In this document: piece after piece, positions 18,538 through 27,454 of the stretch
How positions within the stretch are numbered: position 1 is the first letter of the stretch
Layout: every line of letters begins with the position of its first letter
From: Marinobacterium sp. xm-d-530
GTDB taxonomy: Bacteria > Pseudomonadota > Gammaproteobacteria > Pseudomonadales > Balneatricaceae
DNA: 64,000 bases
Assembly (NCBI RefSeq): GCF_013283365.1
Contig: NZ_WBYM01000003.1
Location: 124,001-188,000 of the forward strand
Direction: 5' to 3'
Made by a program: the position numbers and the translations under genes
Notes under the pieces: model-generated
What the model was told of the DNA's origin: nothing
Database searches by the model: none
The model's input: only the letters and a program-made list of their open reading frames with translations

Positions 18538-19362
18538 ATGTCTGTAACAATTCAAAATCACTACCAAAATGAACTCGATGTAGAACTGATCGTCGGGCAA
18601 ATTCGCAAACATTTCTCTGAAGGCGCAGAAGACTTTCAACTAGCGCCAGTTGACCAACTACATGTCGGTGGTTTGGGCGCATCAAAAAGGCTACTTGAGC
18701 GACTAACACCTCTGAAACCGCTACATGTTTTGGAGGTCGGGTCAGGTTTAGGTGGATTAATGCGTCAAGTGGAGTCACACGGGACGATGCAAGTCACCGG
18801 AATCGACATCTGTCACGAATTCAACCGCCTTAACCGCGAGCTTAGCCGTGTTGCAGTGGGCGATTTCAGAGGTCGAGTAGTAACAGCTGATGCACTTGCT
18901 TTACCTTTCAAAGACTCCAGTTTTGATCTAATTATATTTCAACATTCTTTACTCAACATACCCGATACTCAAGCGCTGTTAAACGAGTGCCATAGGCTTT
19001 TGCGTGAGAAAGGTTCACTATTGCTGCACGAAATTTTTACAGGAACCACACCCGAAATGATGGTCTATCCTGTTCCTTGGGCACGCTCTAGCGCGACATC
19101 GCATATAATCAGCATAGAAAAAATGACTGAGCTACTGAAGTCTGCAGATTTCGACATCCAGTCAATAGAAGATTGGACAGAGGAGGCGCTTAACTGGCGC
19201 CAAAAGCAAGTAGCCAAAGAAACAACTTCTCAACAGTCGCGTGCAAAACTAGCGCCTACTATGATCTTTGGACAAGAATTTTTAGCCATGGGAAAGAATA
19301 TTGTGTTTAATATTTCTAATAACGCGGTACGCGTCGTAGAAATATTAGCAAGGGCGAGATGA
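18538..19362 (+). CDS. class I SAM-dependent methyltransferase
   Basis: 274 residues. SAM-binding motif I is VLEVGSGLGG at 64-73, followed by GIDIC (motif II) and the FDLIIFQHSLLNIPD segment near 120-134 typical of the Methyltransf_11 group. Substrate is unknown. Its stop overlaps the start of the PAS histidine kinase by 4 bp (ATGA), so the two proteins are translationally coupled. This suggests the methyltransferase works with the sensor, or that the two-component system controls the same process. No signal peptide, therefore cytoplasmic. Confidence 0.75.
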   Translation: MSVTIQNHYQNELDVELIVGQIRKHFSEGAEDFQLAPVDQLHVGGLGASKRLLERLTPLKPLHVLEVGSGLGGLMRQVESHGTMQVTGIDICHEFNRLNRELSRVAVGDFRGRVVTADALALPFKDSSFDLIIFQHSLLNIPDTQALLNECHRLLREKGSLLLHEIFTGTTPEMMVYPVPWARSSATSHIISIEKMTELLKSADFDIQSIEDWTEEALNWRQKQVAKETTSQQSRAKLAPTMIFGQEFLAMGKNIVFNISNNAVRVVEILARAR

Positions 19363-20870
19363 TAAAACCGATCGACGAACTTCAAAACTGCCGCGAAGAT
19401 GCCGACAGATATCGTCTGCTTGCAGAGCAGTCGACTGATATGATCTCTCGCCATACCACTTCGCCTGATTGGACCTATATAGATGTCAGTCCTGCGGTAG
19501 AGAAGATTCTAGGGTACACCGCTGAAGAGATCATTGGCACTTCTGGTTATGCAGCATTCCATCCCAATGATGCAGACAACCTCACCAAGCGTGACGCCAG
19601 CGTGCGATACCGTGAAGGGTTGTATAGCAACATATATCGCTATCGTCATAAAGCGGGACACTACATCTGGTTAGAAACCACTAGTCGCGTCATCCGTGAT
19701 TCAGCCGGGAAACCGCTGGAAATCATCTGTGTCTCACGCGACGTAACCGAACGCGAAGAGATTCAGCAGACTATGGCACGTCTTGCAAGAGTAGTCGAAG
19801 CATCTTCAGATATGATCATGTTTTGTAACCATGAGACGCACAGGCTTACATACCTAAATGAATCCGCCTACCACACACTAGGAACGGAACAAGAGACTCC
19901 AGTAAGCTATTACCTACCAGAGCTATTCACTCAAGAAATATATCACTCACTGGTATGCGATGCTTTGAAGCACGCTTTTGATCACGGAGTCTGGTACGGC
20001 AGCATCCCGATGGAGTTGCCTGATAGTCTAGAGCGGGTCGCTGAAATTCGTGAGATCATCGCGCACCGCAATCGCCGCGAAGACGATAAAGTCGACTACT
20101 ATTCTATTATTGGTCGCGATATAACCCTCAAATTAAGAGCAGAGGAAGCTGCAAAACGACACCAGCTTGAAATTGCACATATGTCACGTCTGATGTCTGT
20201 AAGTGAGATGGCTGCCGGATTGGCACATGAGATCAATCAACCTCTCGCAACCATTCTCAATTACTGTCACGGAACGGCCTTACGTTTAAGTGAGGGAGTT
20301 ACAAATCCGGTTGAAACTGTAACCCAGTCAATGAAACTGATCACTCAACAGGCGAAACGTGCATCGGATATCATCAAACGTATGCGTGCATTTGTGGCAA
20401 AGACCGAGCACCATCAGGTGGAGTTCTCAATTAACGAGTGCTGCCGCGAGGTTTCTACCTTCCTCTATCAGGAAGCACTGGATCACAATATCCGCTTCAT
20501 TTTCGAGTTAGCTAAGCAGGACCCTCTTCTGGTGGCCGATAAAATACAGATTGAGCAGGTACTTCTTAATCTGATCCGTAACGCGATTGAGGCATACAGT
20601 GATTGCGAGCGATCGCAGAGGTCCGTTACCATAAAGACAGAATTGAATGAAAAGCAACTGGTTATTCATGTAGAAGATAAGGGCAGCGGTATATCTCAAG
20701 AGGGGCTAGAGAGACTATTTGAACCTTTCTATACTTCCAAATCGACCGGCTTAGGGATGGGCTTATCCATATCACGAACCATTATAGAGACACACGGTGG
20801 GCAGCTGTATGCGACCAGTGATGCAGAAGATGGAACTCGATTTACACTCAAGCTTCCGATAAGAGACTAG
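19359..20870 (+). CDS. soluble PAS-PAS sensor histidine kinase
   Basis: 503 residues without membrane segments. Two PAS domains (about 19-130 with VSPAVEKILGYTAEEIIG, and 140-258), then a HisKA-type dimerisation helix with phosphorylated His290 in GLAHEINQPLATIL, N-box LLNLIRNAIEA near 400, and G-boxes GSGISQEG and GLGMGLSISRTIIE. The domain architecture and the FixJ-type partner place it in the FixL-like group, but the heme-ligand pattern of FixL is not visible, so the signal is unknown and probably cytoplasmic. Coupled upstream to the methyltransferase and, 2 bp downstream, to its response regulator. Confidence 0.88.
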   Translation: MIKPIDELQNCREDADRYRLLAEQSTDMISRHTTSPDWTYIDVSPAVEKILGYTAEEIIGTSGYAAFHPNDADNLTKRDASVRYREGLYSNIYRYRHKAGHYIWLETTSRVIRDSAGKPLEIICVSRDVTEREEIQQTMARLARVVEASSDMIMFCNHETHRLTYLNESAYHTLGTEQETPVSYYLPELFTQEIYHSLVCDALKHAFDHGVWYGSIPMELPDSLERVAEIREIIAHRNRREDDKVDYYSIIGRDITLKLRAEEAAKRHQLEIAHMSRLMSVSEMAAGLAHEINQPLATILNYCHGTALRLSEGVTNPVETVTQSMKLITQQAKRASDIIKRMRAFVAKTEHHQVEFSINECCREVSTFLYQEALDHNIRFIFELAKQDPLLVADKIQIEQVLLNLIRNAIEAYSDCERSQRSVTIKTELNEKQLVIHVEDKGSGISQEGLERLFEPFYTSKSTGLGMGLSISRTIIETHGGQLYATSDAEDGTRFTLKLPIRD

Positions 20871-20872
20871 CC

Positions 20873-21487
20873 ATGGATCAGCTAACCAATAGCACAATAT
20901 ACATCGTTGACGATGACGAAGACTTCCGCAACTCGATGAGTTGGTTATTGGAGTCGGTTAACTGCAGGGTTGAGTGTTTTTCAAGTGCTCGGAGTTTTCT
21001 AGAACGCTACGACGGCGGCCTTGGATGCATGTTGTTGGATGTACGTATGCCTGAGATCAACGGACTGGCGCTGCAACAGATTATGATCGAACGGAATATT
21101 AAGATGCCTATCATCGTGATCTCTGGTCATGGAGATATTCAGATGGCAGTTAGTGCAATGAAACAGGGCGCAATAGATTTTATAGAGAAGCCGTTCGATG
21201 GTGATGTACTTATACGTTTGGTAAAAAAGGCACTTTCGCTCGCCGAGGACAATTACGAGCTGCGTACCGAAGAGACACGCATTCGTGAGCTATACGCCAA
21301 CCTCAGTCAGCGCGAAGTGGAGGTTATGGATTTAGTTGTGCAGGGTAATGCCAATCGCGAAATTGCAGATCAGCTTAATATCAGTCCAAAGACGGTAGAG
21401 GTACACCGTTCCCGTGTAATGGCAAAAATGCAAGCAAGCAACATTGCCGATCTGATTCGCCTTCACAACAATCTAGCCCCTAAGTAA
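20873..21487 (+). CDS. FixJ-family response regulator with LuxR-type HTH
   Basis: 204 residues. Receiver domain with acidic pocket Asp13-15, phospho-acceptor Asp56 in MLLDVRMPEI and Lys106 in IEKPF; then LuxR-type HTH near 140-200 (SQREVEVMDLVVQG, ISPKTVEVHRSRVM). It is the cognate partner of the upstream kinase. Targets cannot be read; the adjacent acyl-CoA ligase operons on both sides are natural candidates. It converges tail to tail with the thioesterase gene at only 3 bp. Confidence 0.9.
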   Translation: MDQLTNSTIYIVDDDEDFRNSMSWLLESVNCRVECFSSARSFLERYDGGLGCMLLDVRMPEINGLALQQIMIERNIKMPIIVISGHGDIQMAVSAMKQGAIDFIEKPFDGDVLIRLVKKALSLAEDNYELRTEETRIRELYANLSQREVEVMDLVVQGNANREIADQLNISPKTVEVHRSRVMAKMQASNIADLIRLHNNLAPK

Positions 21488-21490
21488 TAC

Positions 21491-21895
21491 TTAGACCGGT
21501 ATTGCGTAGGTCATGGTGGCATGTGCAACCGGATCAGTATCCCCTTCCGAAACTATAGTCACCTCTCCTACTGCCAGCCTTTTTCCTACCTTGAGCATCT
21601 CAGCGATCGCTACAATGTTAGCATCAGCTTTGGGTTTTCGAAGAAAGTTGATATTCAAATTGGTGGTTACGGCCAAGCTGACCGGGCCAATAACACTCAG
21701 TAAAGCTGCATAGACTGCAACATCAGCCAAAGCCATCATGGTAGGACCTGATACAGTACCACCAGGGCGAAGATGATCATCACCCACGGCTAGTACCATT
21801 GTTGCTTTTCCAGGCTCCAACTCAACTAACTCGCCAAACCGATCCCCTTGAGGAAACTGTTCGGCAAGAAATGCCCGCATCTCATCTAACTGCAT
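21491..21895 (-). CDS. PaaI-type hot-dog thioesterase
   Basis: 134 residues, single hot-dog domain. The central segment with RPGGTVSGPTMMALADVAVY near residues 43-62 carries the helix and acidic residue used by PaaI/YbgC-like acyl-CoA thioesterases. It would release CoA from short or aromatic acyl-CoA and so relieve CoA trapping in the adjacent pathway. It lies about 70 bp downstream of the acyl-CoA ligase gene, on the same strand. Confidence 0.8.
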   Translation of the reverse strand: MQLDEMRAFLAEQFPQGDRFGELVELEPGKATMVLAVGDDHLRPGGTVSGPTMMALADVAVYAALLSVIGPVSLAVTTNLNINFLRKPKADANIVAIAEMLKVGKRLAVGEVTIVSEGDTDPVAHATMTYAIPV

Positions 21896-21967
21896 TTTTA
21901 CCTCGTATGAACTTGCTTAAAGGAAGAACCCCTAAGAGATAAGTCCCAAAAATCTGATGACTCACCC

Positions 21968-23623
21968 TTAGTAGGCGTCGACTTCGTCGCGAGCACGATT
22001 GCGGAGCACAAAACGCTGTATCTTACCGCTTGGTGTCTTAGGCAGCTCGTCAACAAACTCGATTTCTCTTGGGAAAGCATGAGTCGAAAGACGACTACGG
22101 ACATGAGTCTGCAGCGTCTCCGCCAGCTCTTCTGTCGGCGCAAAACCAGATTTAATCACAACATACGCCTTAATAATTGCACCACGCTTCTGGTCGGGTT
22201 TACCCACCACACCGGATTCCGCGACCGAATCATGCTCTAGTAACGTACTCTCCACATCAGCCGGTCCGACGCGATACCCTGCGGTAGTAATAATGTCATC
22301 ATCTCGACCAGTAAACGAGAAACTTCCATCGCCATGACTGAGTACCACATCACCCGTGAGATAGTAGTTACCATGATAGGGCTCTTTCTCCTGCCAGGTG
22401 TATCCTGGAAAGAAGAAGAGGGGGGAGTTAGATATATCAACCGCCAACTGCCCCTGTTCGCCCTCATTCACTTCATTGAAATCAGCATCTAGAGCTACGA
22501 CTCTATGCCCTGGCATTGAAAAGCCCATCGAACCCACGCGAACAACCGACTGGTCCAACGCATGGTGGTTACAAGCGGTCATCCCTGTCTCTGTCTGCCC
22601 ATAGTGATCCATCACAGGGCACCCCAAGCGACGTTTAACCCAGGAAATAACTTCTGGGTTAAGCGGTTCACCCGCGCTGCTCGCAAGTCGAAGGTTGAAG
22701 CGTTCATCCGCCCCTAATTGATCATCATTTGCCATCAACATGCGATAAGCCGTAGGAGCCGCAGCTAAGTTGGTGATCCCATATTTACGAAGCATCTGAT
22801 AGGTGGTTTCAGGTGTAAAGCCAGCCTCGCAGAAATGAGTAGTGTTTCCTAAGAGTAAGGGGCCTACAACAGCGTAATAGAGACCGTAGGCCCAGCCCGG
22901 ATCGGCTACGTTCCAAAACTTATCTTCGGGCACCAAGCCAATGGCATAGCGCATATAGACGTAGAAAGAGAGTATCGCTCTCGTAGGTACTGCAACCCCC
23001 TTAGATTTGCCTACAGTACCCGAGGTAAACATCTGCAGAAAAGGCTCATCTTTACCCACACGCACGGGGACAAACTCAGTGGACTGATTATATACAGACG
23101 TAACGAAATCAGGCTCTTGAGCATATTGCTCCGGAGCTTGAGCCGCGTTAACTAACAGCACCGCTGGGCAACCTTCGACATCATCCAGTTTTGAGCGATT
23201 TGCAGGATCTGTCACGATCAACCGCGTATCCGCTTGCTGCACTCGATATTCGATGGCTCCTGAACCAAAAGCAGTGAAGAGCGGCTGATAGACACCTCCA
23301 ACTCGAAGAGTACCGAGAATCACTACCATCAATTCCGCTGAACGAGGCAGGAGTGCAGAAACTCGATCACCCTGACCAATACCCTGCGAGGTCAAATAGT
23401 TGGCGAACTGCGCAGCTCTGTCACGCAGCTCCACAAAGGTATAAGCGGATGAAGTTCCATTCACCGACTCATGCCTAAGGGCAACGGCGGTAGGATCAGA
23501 GCACCACTTATCGATCATCTCTTCACAGACGTTAAAGCCTTTCTCTAGCGTACCTAACATCTCCTGTTCAACTGATTCAACGCTAAACTGGTCGTAGAAT
23601 TTCTGGTAGTTTTGTGCGCTCAT
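21968..23623 (-). CDS. AMP-binding acyl-CoA ligase (medium-chain/ACSM-like)
   Basis: 551 residues. The adenylate loop is FTSGTVGKSKG near 198-208, with Val replacing the usual second Thr, as in a number of ACSM-like ligases. WNVADPGWAYGLYY near 243-256 and the hinge with TGRDDDIITTAGYRVGP near 425-441 are typical of medium-chain and branched acyl-CoA synthetases. C-terminal catalytic lysine is in TPSGKIQR. It would feed the racemase-like and dehydrogenase genes that precede it in the same minus-strand operon. The acid it prefers is not deducible. Confidence 0.86.
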   Translation of the reverse strand: MSAQNYQKFYDQFSVESVEQEMLGTLEKGFNVCEEMIDKWCSDPTAVALRHESVNGTSSAYTFVELRDRAAQFANYLTSQGIGQGDRVSALLPRSAELMVVILGTLRVGGVYQPLFTAFGSGAIEYRVQQADTRLIVTDPANRSKLDDVEGCPAVLLVNAAQAPEQYAQEPDFVTSVYNQSTEFVPVRVGKDEPFLQMFTSGTVGKSKGVAVPTRAILSFYVYMRYAIGLVPEDKFWNVADPGWAYGLYYAVVGPLLLGNTTHFCEAGFTPETTYQMLRKYGITNLAAAPTAYRMLMANDDQLGADERFNLRLASSAGEPLNPEVISWVKRRLGCPVMDHYGQTETGMTACNHHALDQSVVRVGSMGFSMPGHRVVALDADFNEVNEGEQGQLAVDISNSPLFFFPGYTWQEKEPYHGNYYLTGDVVLSHGDGSFSFTGRDDDIITTAGYRVGPADVESTLLEHDSVAESGVVGKPDQKRGAIIKAYVVIKSGFAPTEELAETLQTHVRSRLSTHAFPREIEFVDELPKTPSGKIQRFVLRNRARDEVDAY

Positions 23624-23667
23624 TTTCGCTCCTTAAACTATTTTTATTGTTTTTTACTACCTAAGAG

Positions 23668-24771
23668 CTACAAGAGCTCTAGTTGTTTTAAAATCTCATT
23701 GTTGTCGCAACCTAACAGCGGTGCAGGCTTTGGCAACGGATTCGAATGGCCGTTAAAACGAATGGCGGGGGCTACTTGAAGCTCTGCGCCATTGCTATGG
23801 GCCACCATGTCTCGCGATTTGAACAAGGGGTGCTCTGCCGCCTGTTTTATACTGAGTACAGGCTCAACACAGGCATCAGCTGCGGCAAATTTCTCGATCC
23901 AGTAACTTTGATCTGCCGATAAAAAACGCTCTTGCAGCTTATCTTTGAGAGTACAGTCATCCAAAGCACCCAGCTCAGAAATATTTAATTGCTCTAGTAG
24001 CTGTTGCTTAAACTTGGGCTCAAGGCTACCAATAGCCATATATCGCCCGTCGCGCGTGGGGTAGTAATCGTAAAAGCCACCACCGTTTAGAAAGTGCGTC
24101 TCCAGCCCTTCGTCGGACGCACCATTTAACTGACCGGGCGCCAACAAGGGCTGAAGCGCAAGACAATTATCCGCCATCGAAATATCGATGTGAGCACCCT
24201 CCCCCGTGCGGGTGCGATGAATAACCGCACTCAAAATACCAATCACTGCGGGTTGAGAACCGCCAGCTAGGTCAGCCATCTGTAGGCCACTTAAGCAAGG
24301 GCCACTGCTGACACGTCCTGTATGACTTGATATACCTGCAAGTGCTAAATAGTTGATGTCATGGCCAGCCCGATCGGCATACTCCCCATCTTGGCCATAA
24401 CCAGTGATTGAGCAGTAGATCAAATCAGGTTTGTATTGTTTAAGTTGTTCGTACCCTAGTCCCAACTTGGCCATTACACCAGGCCTGAACTGCTCAACTA
24501 CAATATCGAATTCTTCCAGAAGCTTATGAACTATCTCTATCGAATTAGGATTTTTTAGGTCTAACGCTAACGACCTTTTACCTCGATTGAGGTAACGAAA
24601 TGCAGCAGACTGCCCCTCTATTTGGGGCTCAAGATCACGCACAATATCTGGCTTATCAGGGGACTCGATGCGAATGACATCCCCCCCCAAATCCGCGAGC
24701 AACATAGTGGCATATGGCCCTGGCAAGAGTGTCGAAAAATCGAGTATTTTTAATCCTGTTAAGGGTTTCAT
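23668..24771 (-). CDS. CaiB/BaiF family protein, alpha-methylacyl-CoA racemase-like
   Basis: 367 residues. N-terminal LTGLKILDFSTLLPGPYATM and the AGHDINYLALAG motif near 128-139 match alpha-methylacyl-CoA racemases within the family III CoA-transferase fold; in these the His and Asp act as the two bases. The alternative is a formyl-CoA-type CoA transferase, less likely given the GHDINY motif. It would invert the 2-methyl centre of a branched acyl-CoA so that a stereospecific dehydrogenase can use it. It ends 44 bp before the ligase and begins 3 bp after the acyl-CoA dehydrogenase, so it is operonic. Confidence 0.82.
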   Translation of the reverse strand: MKPLTGLKILDFSTLLPGPYATMLLADLGGDVIRIESPDKPDIVRDLEPQIEGQSAAFRYLNRGKRSLALDLKNPNSIEIVHKLLEEFDIVVEQFRPGVMAKLGLGYEQLKQYKPDLIYCSITGYGQDGEYADRAGHDINYLALAGISSHTGRVSSGPCLSGLQMADLAGGSQPAVIGILSAVIHRTRTGEGAHIDISMADNCLALQPLLAPGQLNGASDEGLETHFLNGGGFYDYYPTRDGRYMAIGSLEPKFKQQLLEQLNISELGALDDCTLKDKLQERFLSADQSYWIEKFAAADACVEPVLSIKQAAEHPLFKSRDMVAHSNGAELQVAPAIRFNGHSNPLPKPAPLLGCDNNEILKQLELL

Positions 24772-24774
24772 CGA

Positions 24775-25932
24775 CTAACCTAATTCACGCAAAATTTCGC
24801 GCGAAATGATGACCCGCTGAATTTCACTAGTCCCTTCGTAAATCGTGGTGATTCGAGCATCTCGACTGAACCGCTCGAGCGGAAACTCCCGCATGTAGCC
24901 GTATCCACCTAAGAGCTGAAGCGCGGTGTAACAAGCAGCATTCGCCTTCTCGGTAGAAAATAGTTTCGCCATAGAGGCCTCTTTGGCAAAGCTCATACCG
25001 CGATCCTTTCGATCTGCCGCTGACATCAGTAAAAGTCGGGCTGCTTCAAGCTCAGTATAACGATCAGCCATCATCCACTGTATGCCCTGAAAATCGGCAA
25101 TCGCTTTTCCGAATTGTTGACGCTCAGTAACATATCGCGATGCGTAATCCATCGCAGCTTGCCCAATACCCAATGCGAGAGAGCCCACACCGATTCGCCC
25201 ACCAGCCAACTCAGCAACAGCAATCCTAAAGCCATCATTAAGTTTTCCCAGCAGAGCCGATTCCTTCACAAAAACCTGATCGAAGTGTACTTCGTTAGTT
25301 GCTGATCCCTGTTGCCCCATCTTATGTTCGGCAGGGCCGATGCTGATTCCAGCGAGATCAGCATCCACCAAAAAGCATGAGATACCCTTACCCTTGGGTG
25401 CATTTGGATCGGTGACAGCCCAAACAACAAATACACCAGCGAACTGTGCACTGGTAATCCACTGTTTGGTACCTGAGATTGAGAAACCACCTTCGACCCG
25501 CTCCGCTTTCGTGCGCATAGATGCAGGGTCTGAACCAGCTCCTGCCTCCGTTAGACAGAAACTACCCGCTTTGTATTCCCCAGAGCAGATTTTAGGTAGA
25601 TAGTGATTTTTTTGCTCTTCGTTACCAACCGCCTGTATAACTTCCGCAACCATATTAGTTACAGACATGGTGACAGCAGTTGAAGCACAAGCGCGACCTA
25701 TTTCAGTTAGAGCAAGACTAAATGCAACAGTCCCCGCTTCAGTACCTCCATACTTAGAGTCAATATTCAGCCCCATGAAACCTAACTCAGCTAATGACTT
25801 GCAATTCGCTAGTAGCGGGGAGATCTCTTTTGTGCGATCAAGATCAGCGGCAACATCTGCTATCTGGGACTCGGCAATACGCTTTGCAGTCTCTTGTATC
25901 AGAAGCTGTTCTTCACTCAATTGCAGATTCAT
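24775..25932 (-). CDS. acyl-CoA dehydrogenase, short/branched-chain type
   Basis: 385 residues, complete. FAD-binding stretches CLTEAGAGSDPASM and QWITSAQFAG near the middle, and the catalytic glutamate in the C-terminal YEGTSEIQR motif, which marks short- or branched-chain acyl-CoA dehydrogenases rather than isovaleryl-CoA dehydrogenase. First gene of the minus-strand operon with the racemase-like protein and acyl-CoA ligase. A 2-methyl-branched acyl-CoA (for example 2-methylbutyryl-CoA) is the inferred substrate. Electrons would pass to ETF. Confidence 0.88.
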   Translation of the reverse strand: MNLQLSEEQLLIQETAKRIAESQIADVAADLDRTKEISPLLANCKSLAELGFMGLNIDSKYGGTEAGTVAFSLALTEIGRACASTAVTMSVTNMVAEVIQAVGNEEQKNHYLPKICSGEYKAGSFCLTEAGAGSDPASMRTKAERVEGGFSISGTKQWITSAQFAGVFVVWAVTDPNAPKGKGISCFLVDADLAGISIGPAEHKMGQQGSATNEVHFDQVFVKESALLGKLNDGFRIAVAELAGGRIGVGSLALGIGQAAMDYASRYVTERQQFGKAIADFQGIQWMMADRYTELEAARLLLMSAADRKDRGMSFAKEASMAKLFSTEKANAACYTALQLLGGYGYMREFPLERFSRDARITTIYEGTSEIQRVIISREILRELG

Positions 25933-26015
25933 TACGGGAACTCCTGTAGGGGTTTTCCCTTATTAATATCCGAATCTGAATTACTAGTAAACCCTTTTCT
26001 TCAGTTTCTAGTTAA

Positions 26016-26411
26016 TTAAGGCAGTCTTTTAACATCACCAACTAATTCAACCCATGGGTGTTTGCGCGACTCATAAATTGAGGTACGCGGTGCTGGGAAA
26101 TCAGCATCAGCAAAAGCACCAATAGGTATACCGATCATGCCTTTAGCACGCTCGGCGCGATACCAAACCTGACTCCCGCAGCAAGGACAAAAATTAAACG
26201 TTACACTAAACCCCTCGTCCCCGATCTGTGTGTACTCCCTTGATTCGCCTTCAATATGAACAGACTCCTGTTCAAACAGTGCCTGATGGCCAAAGGCACT
26301 CCCGGTCCTTCGCTGACAATCGAAGCAGTGACAGACAAAAACTTGTAATGGATCAGCCTGAACTACAGCGTTTAACTGTCCACAACTACAGCGTGCTTGG
26401 TATTTAGGCAT
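26016..26411 (-). CDS. GFA/CENP-V domain protein
   Basis: 131 residues with the zinc-binding pattern of glutathione-dependent formaldehyde-activating-like proteins: CSCG near residues 8-11, CHCFDC near 27-32 and CPCCG near 76-80. The family includes enzymes acting on glutathione adducts, but most members are uncharacterised. It lies 12 bp from the AraC regulator gene and may be cotranscribed with it. No link to branched-chain catabolism can be shown. Confidence 0.8.
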   Translation of the reverse strand: MPKYQARCSCGQLNAVVQADPLQVFVCHCFDCQRRTGSAFGHQALFEQESVHIEGESREYTQIGDEGFSVTFNFCPCCGSQVWYRAERAKGMIGIPIGAFADADFPAPRTSIYESRKHPWVELVGDVKRLP

Positions 26412-26423
26412 GCTTAGATTCCT

Positions 26424-27314
26424 TTAAGTCAGAGCCTTGCGATATTGGCTAGGTGAAATCCCAATCTGCTTTCGAAAGATACGCGAAAAGTAGTAAGCAT
26501 CCTCATAACCTACCTCAAATGCGATCTCCTTTATTTCCATAGCAGTGGTATCGAGCAAGTAGCAAGCGCGCTCTATTTTAAGTTGAATGAAGCGATTAAT
26601 CGGTGTTGTGCCAGTAATAGCTCTGTAGCGCTTCACAAAATGGTACTTCGACAAATTCACACTGGCTGCCAAAGTATCTAAGTCTATCTGTTCATGGAGG
26701 TGCGTTTGCATGAGTGTATGAAGGCTATCTAAGTCCAAACTCTCTCGTTGGCGACGCAACTGTTCAGGCGGCTTAAGAAACGCAACATGTGACAAAATTT
26801 GACGAAGCAAGCTTGCCGAAAAGATATGAACTGTCAAATCATGGGCAGAGTAGCGGCAACTCAATAAGGCATCAAAACTACCAGTTAACTGCGGATGAAA
26901 ACCAATATTTTTTAAATAAAACCCTCCAGGCGACCGTTCAACTTGAGTGTTACTGCAAAATTTTTTCACTAGCGCTCCCTCGAAGTGAACCCAATAAATT
27001 GTCCACGGAGAAGCTAGAGACGAAGTGTAACGATGTGATAAGCCCGACGGGACTATTAATACATCTCCCATTTTTACTGAGCTTGAATGACCACTTGCAC
27101 TAACAACCCCCTCCCCCTGGATACAGTAAATCATCAAATAATCATCGTGTATCAATCGTTCCATCATGTGCCCTTTAGCGTGGCAATAATATCCCATCGC
27201 TTTAGGGAATAGATCGCAACTGAGTGGATTATTTGAGAGTTCCTTATAAAGGGCTTTTGGGACCAAATAGCGAACACTTTCAGGAGGTAGAGGCCAATTG
27301 GAGGGTCTGCTCAT
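26424..27314 (-). CDS. AraC-family regulator, MmsR-like
   Basis: 296 residues. An N-terminal cupin-like AraC-binding domain (about 20-150) is followed by two HTH motifs near 195-293 (LDTLAASVNLSKYHFVKRY; IKEIAFEVGYEDAYYFSRIF). Divergent from mmsA with 140 bp between starts, the arrangement known for mmsR and mmsAB in Pseudomonas. It is inferred to activate the valine genes in response to a pathway intermediate such as 3-hydroxyisobutyrate. Confidence 0.82.
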   Translation of the reverse strand: MSRPSNWPLPPESVRYLVPKALYKELSNNPLSCDLFPKAMGYYCHAKGHMMERLIHDDYLMIYCIQGEGVVSASGHSSSVKMGDVLIVPSGLSHRYTSSLASPWTIYWVHFEGALVKKFCSNTQVERSPGGFYLKNIGFHPQLTGSFDALLSCRYSAHDLTVHIFSASLLRQILSHVAFLKPPEQLRRQRESLDLDSLHTLMQTHLHEQIDLDTLAASVNLSKYHFVKRYRAITGTTPINRFIQLKIERACYLLDTTAMEIKEIAFEVGYEDAYYFSRIFRKQIGISPSQYRKALT

Positions 27315-27454
27315 TTTTATGAATCTTCTACTAATGAATTAATTGTTATCGCAATATAGTCCATCAACTAAACAAGATTATCAATCTCATTCCACTTAAA
27401 ACGGTGCTACAAATGTAAGCGAAATACAAAAGTAATATATATCAGGAGTTTCTC

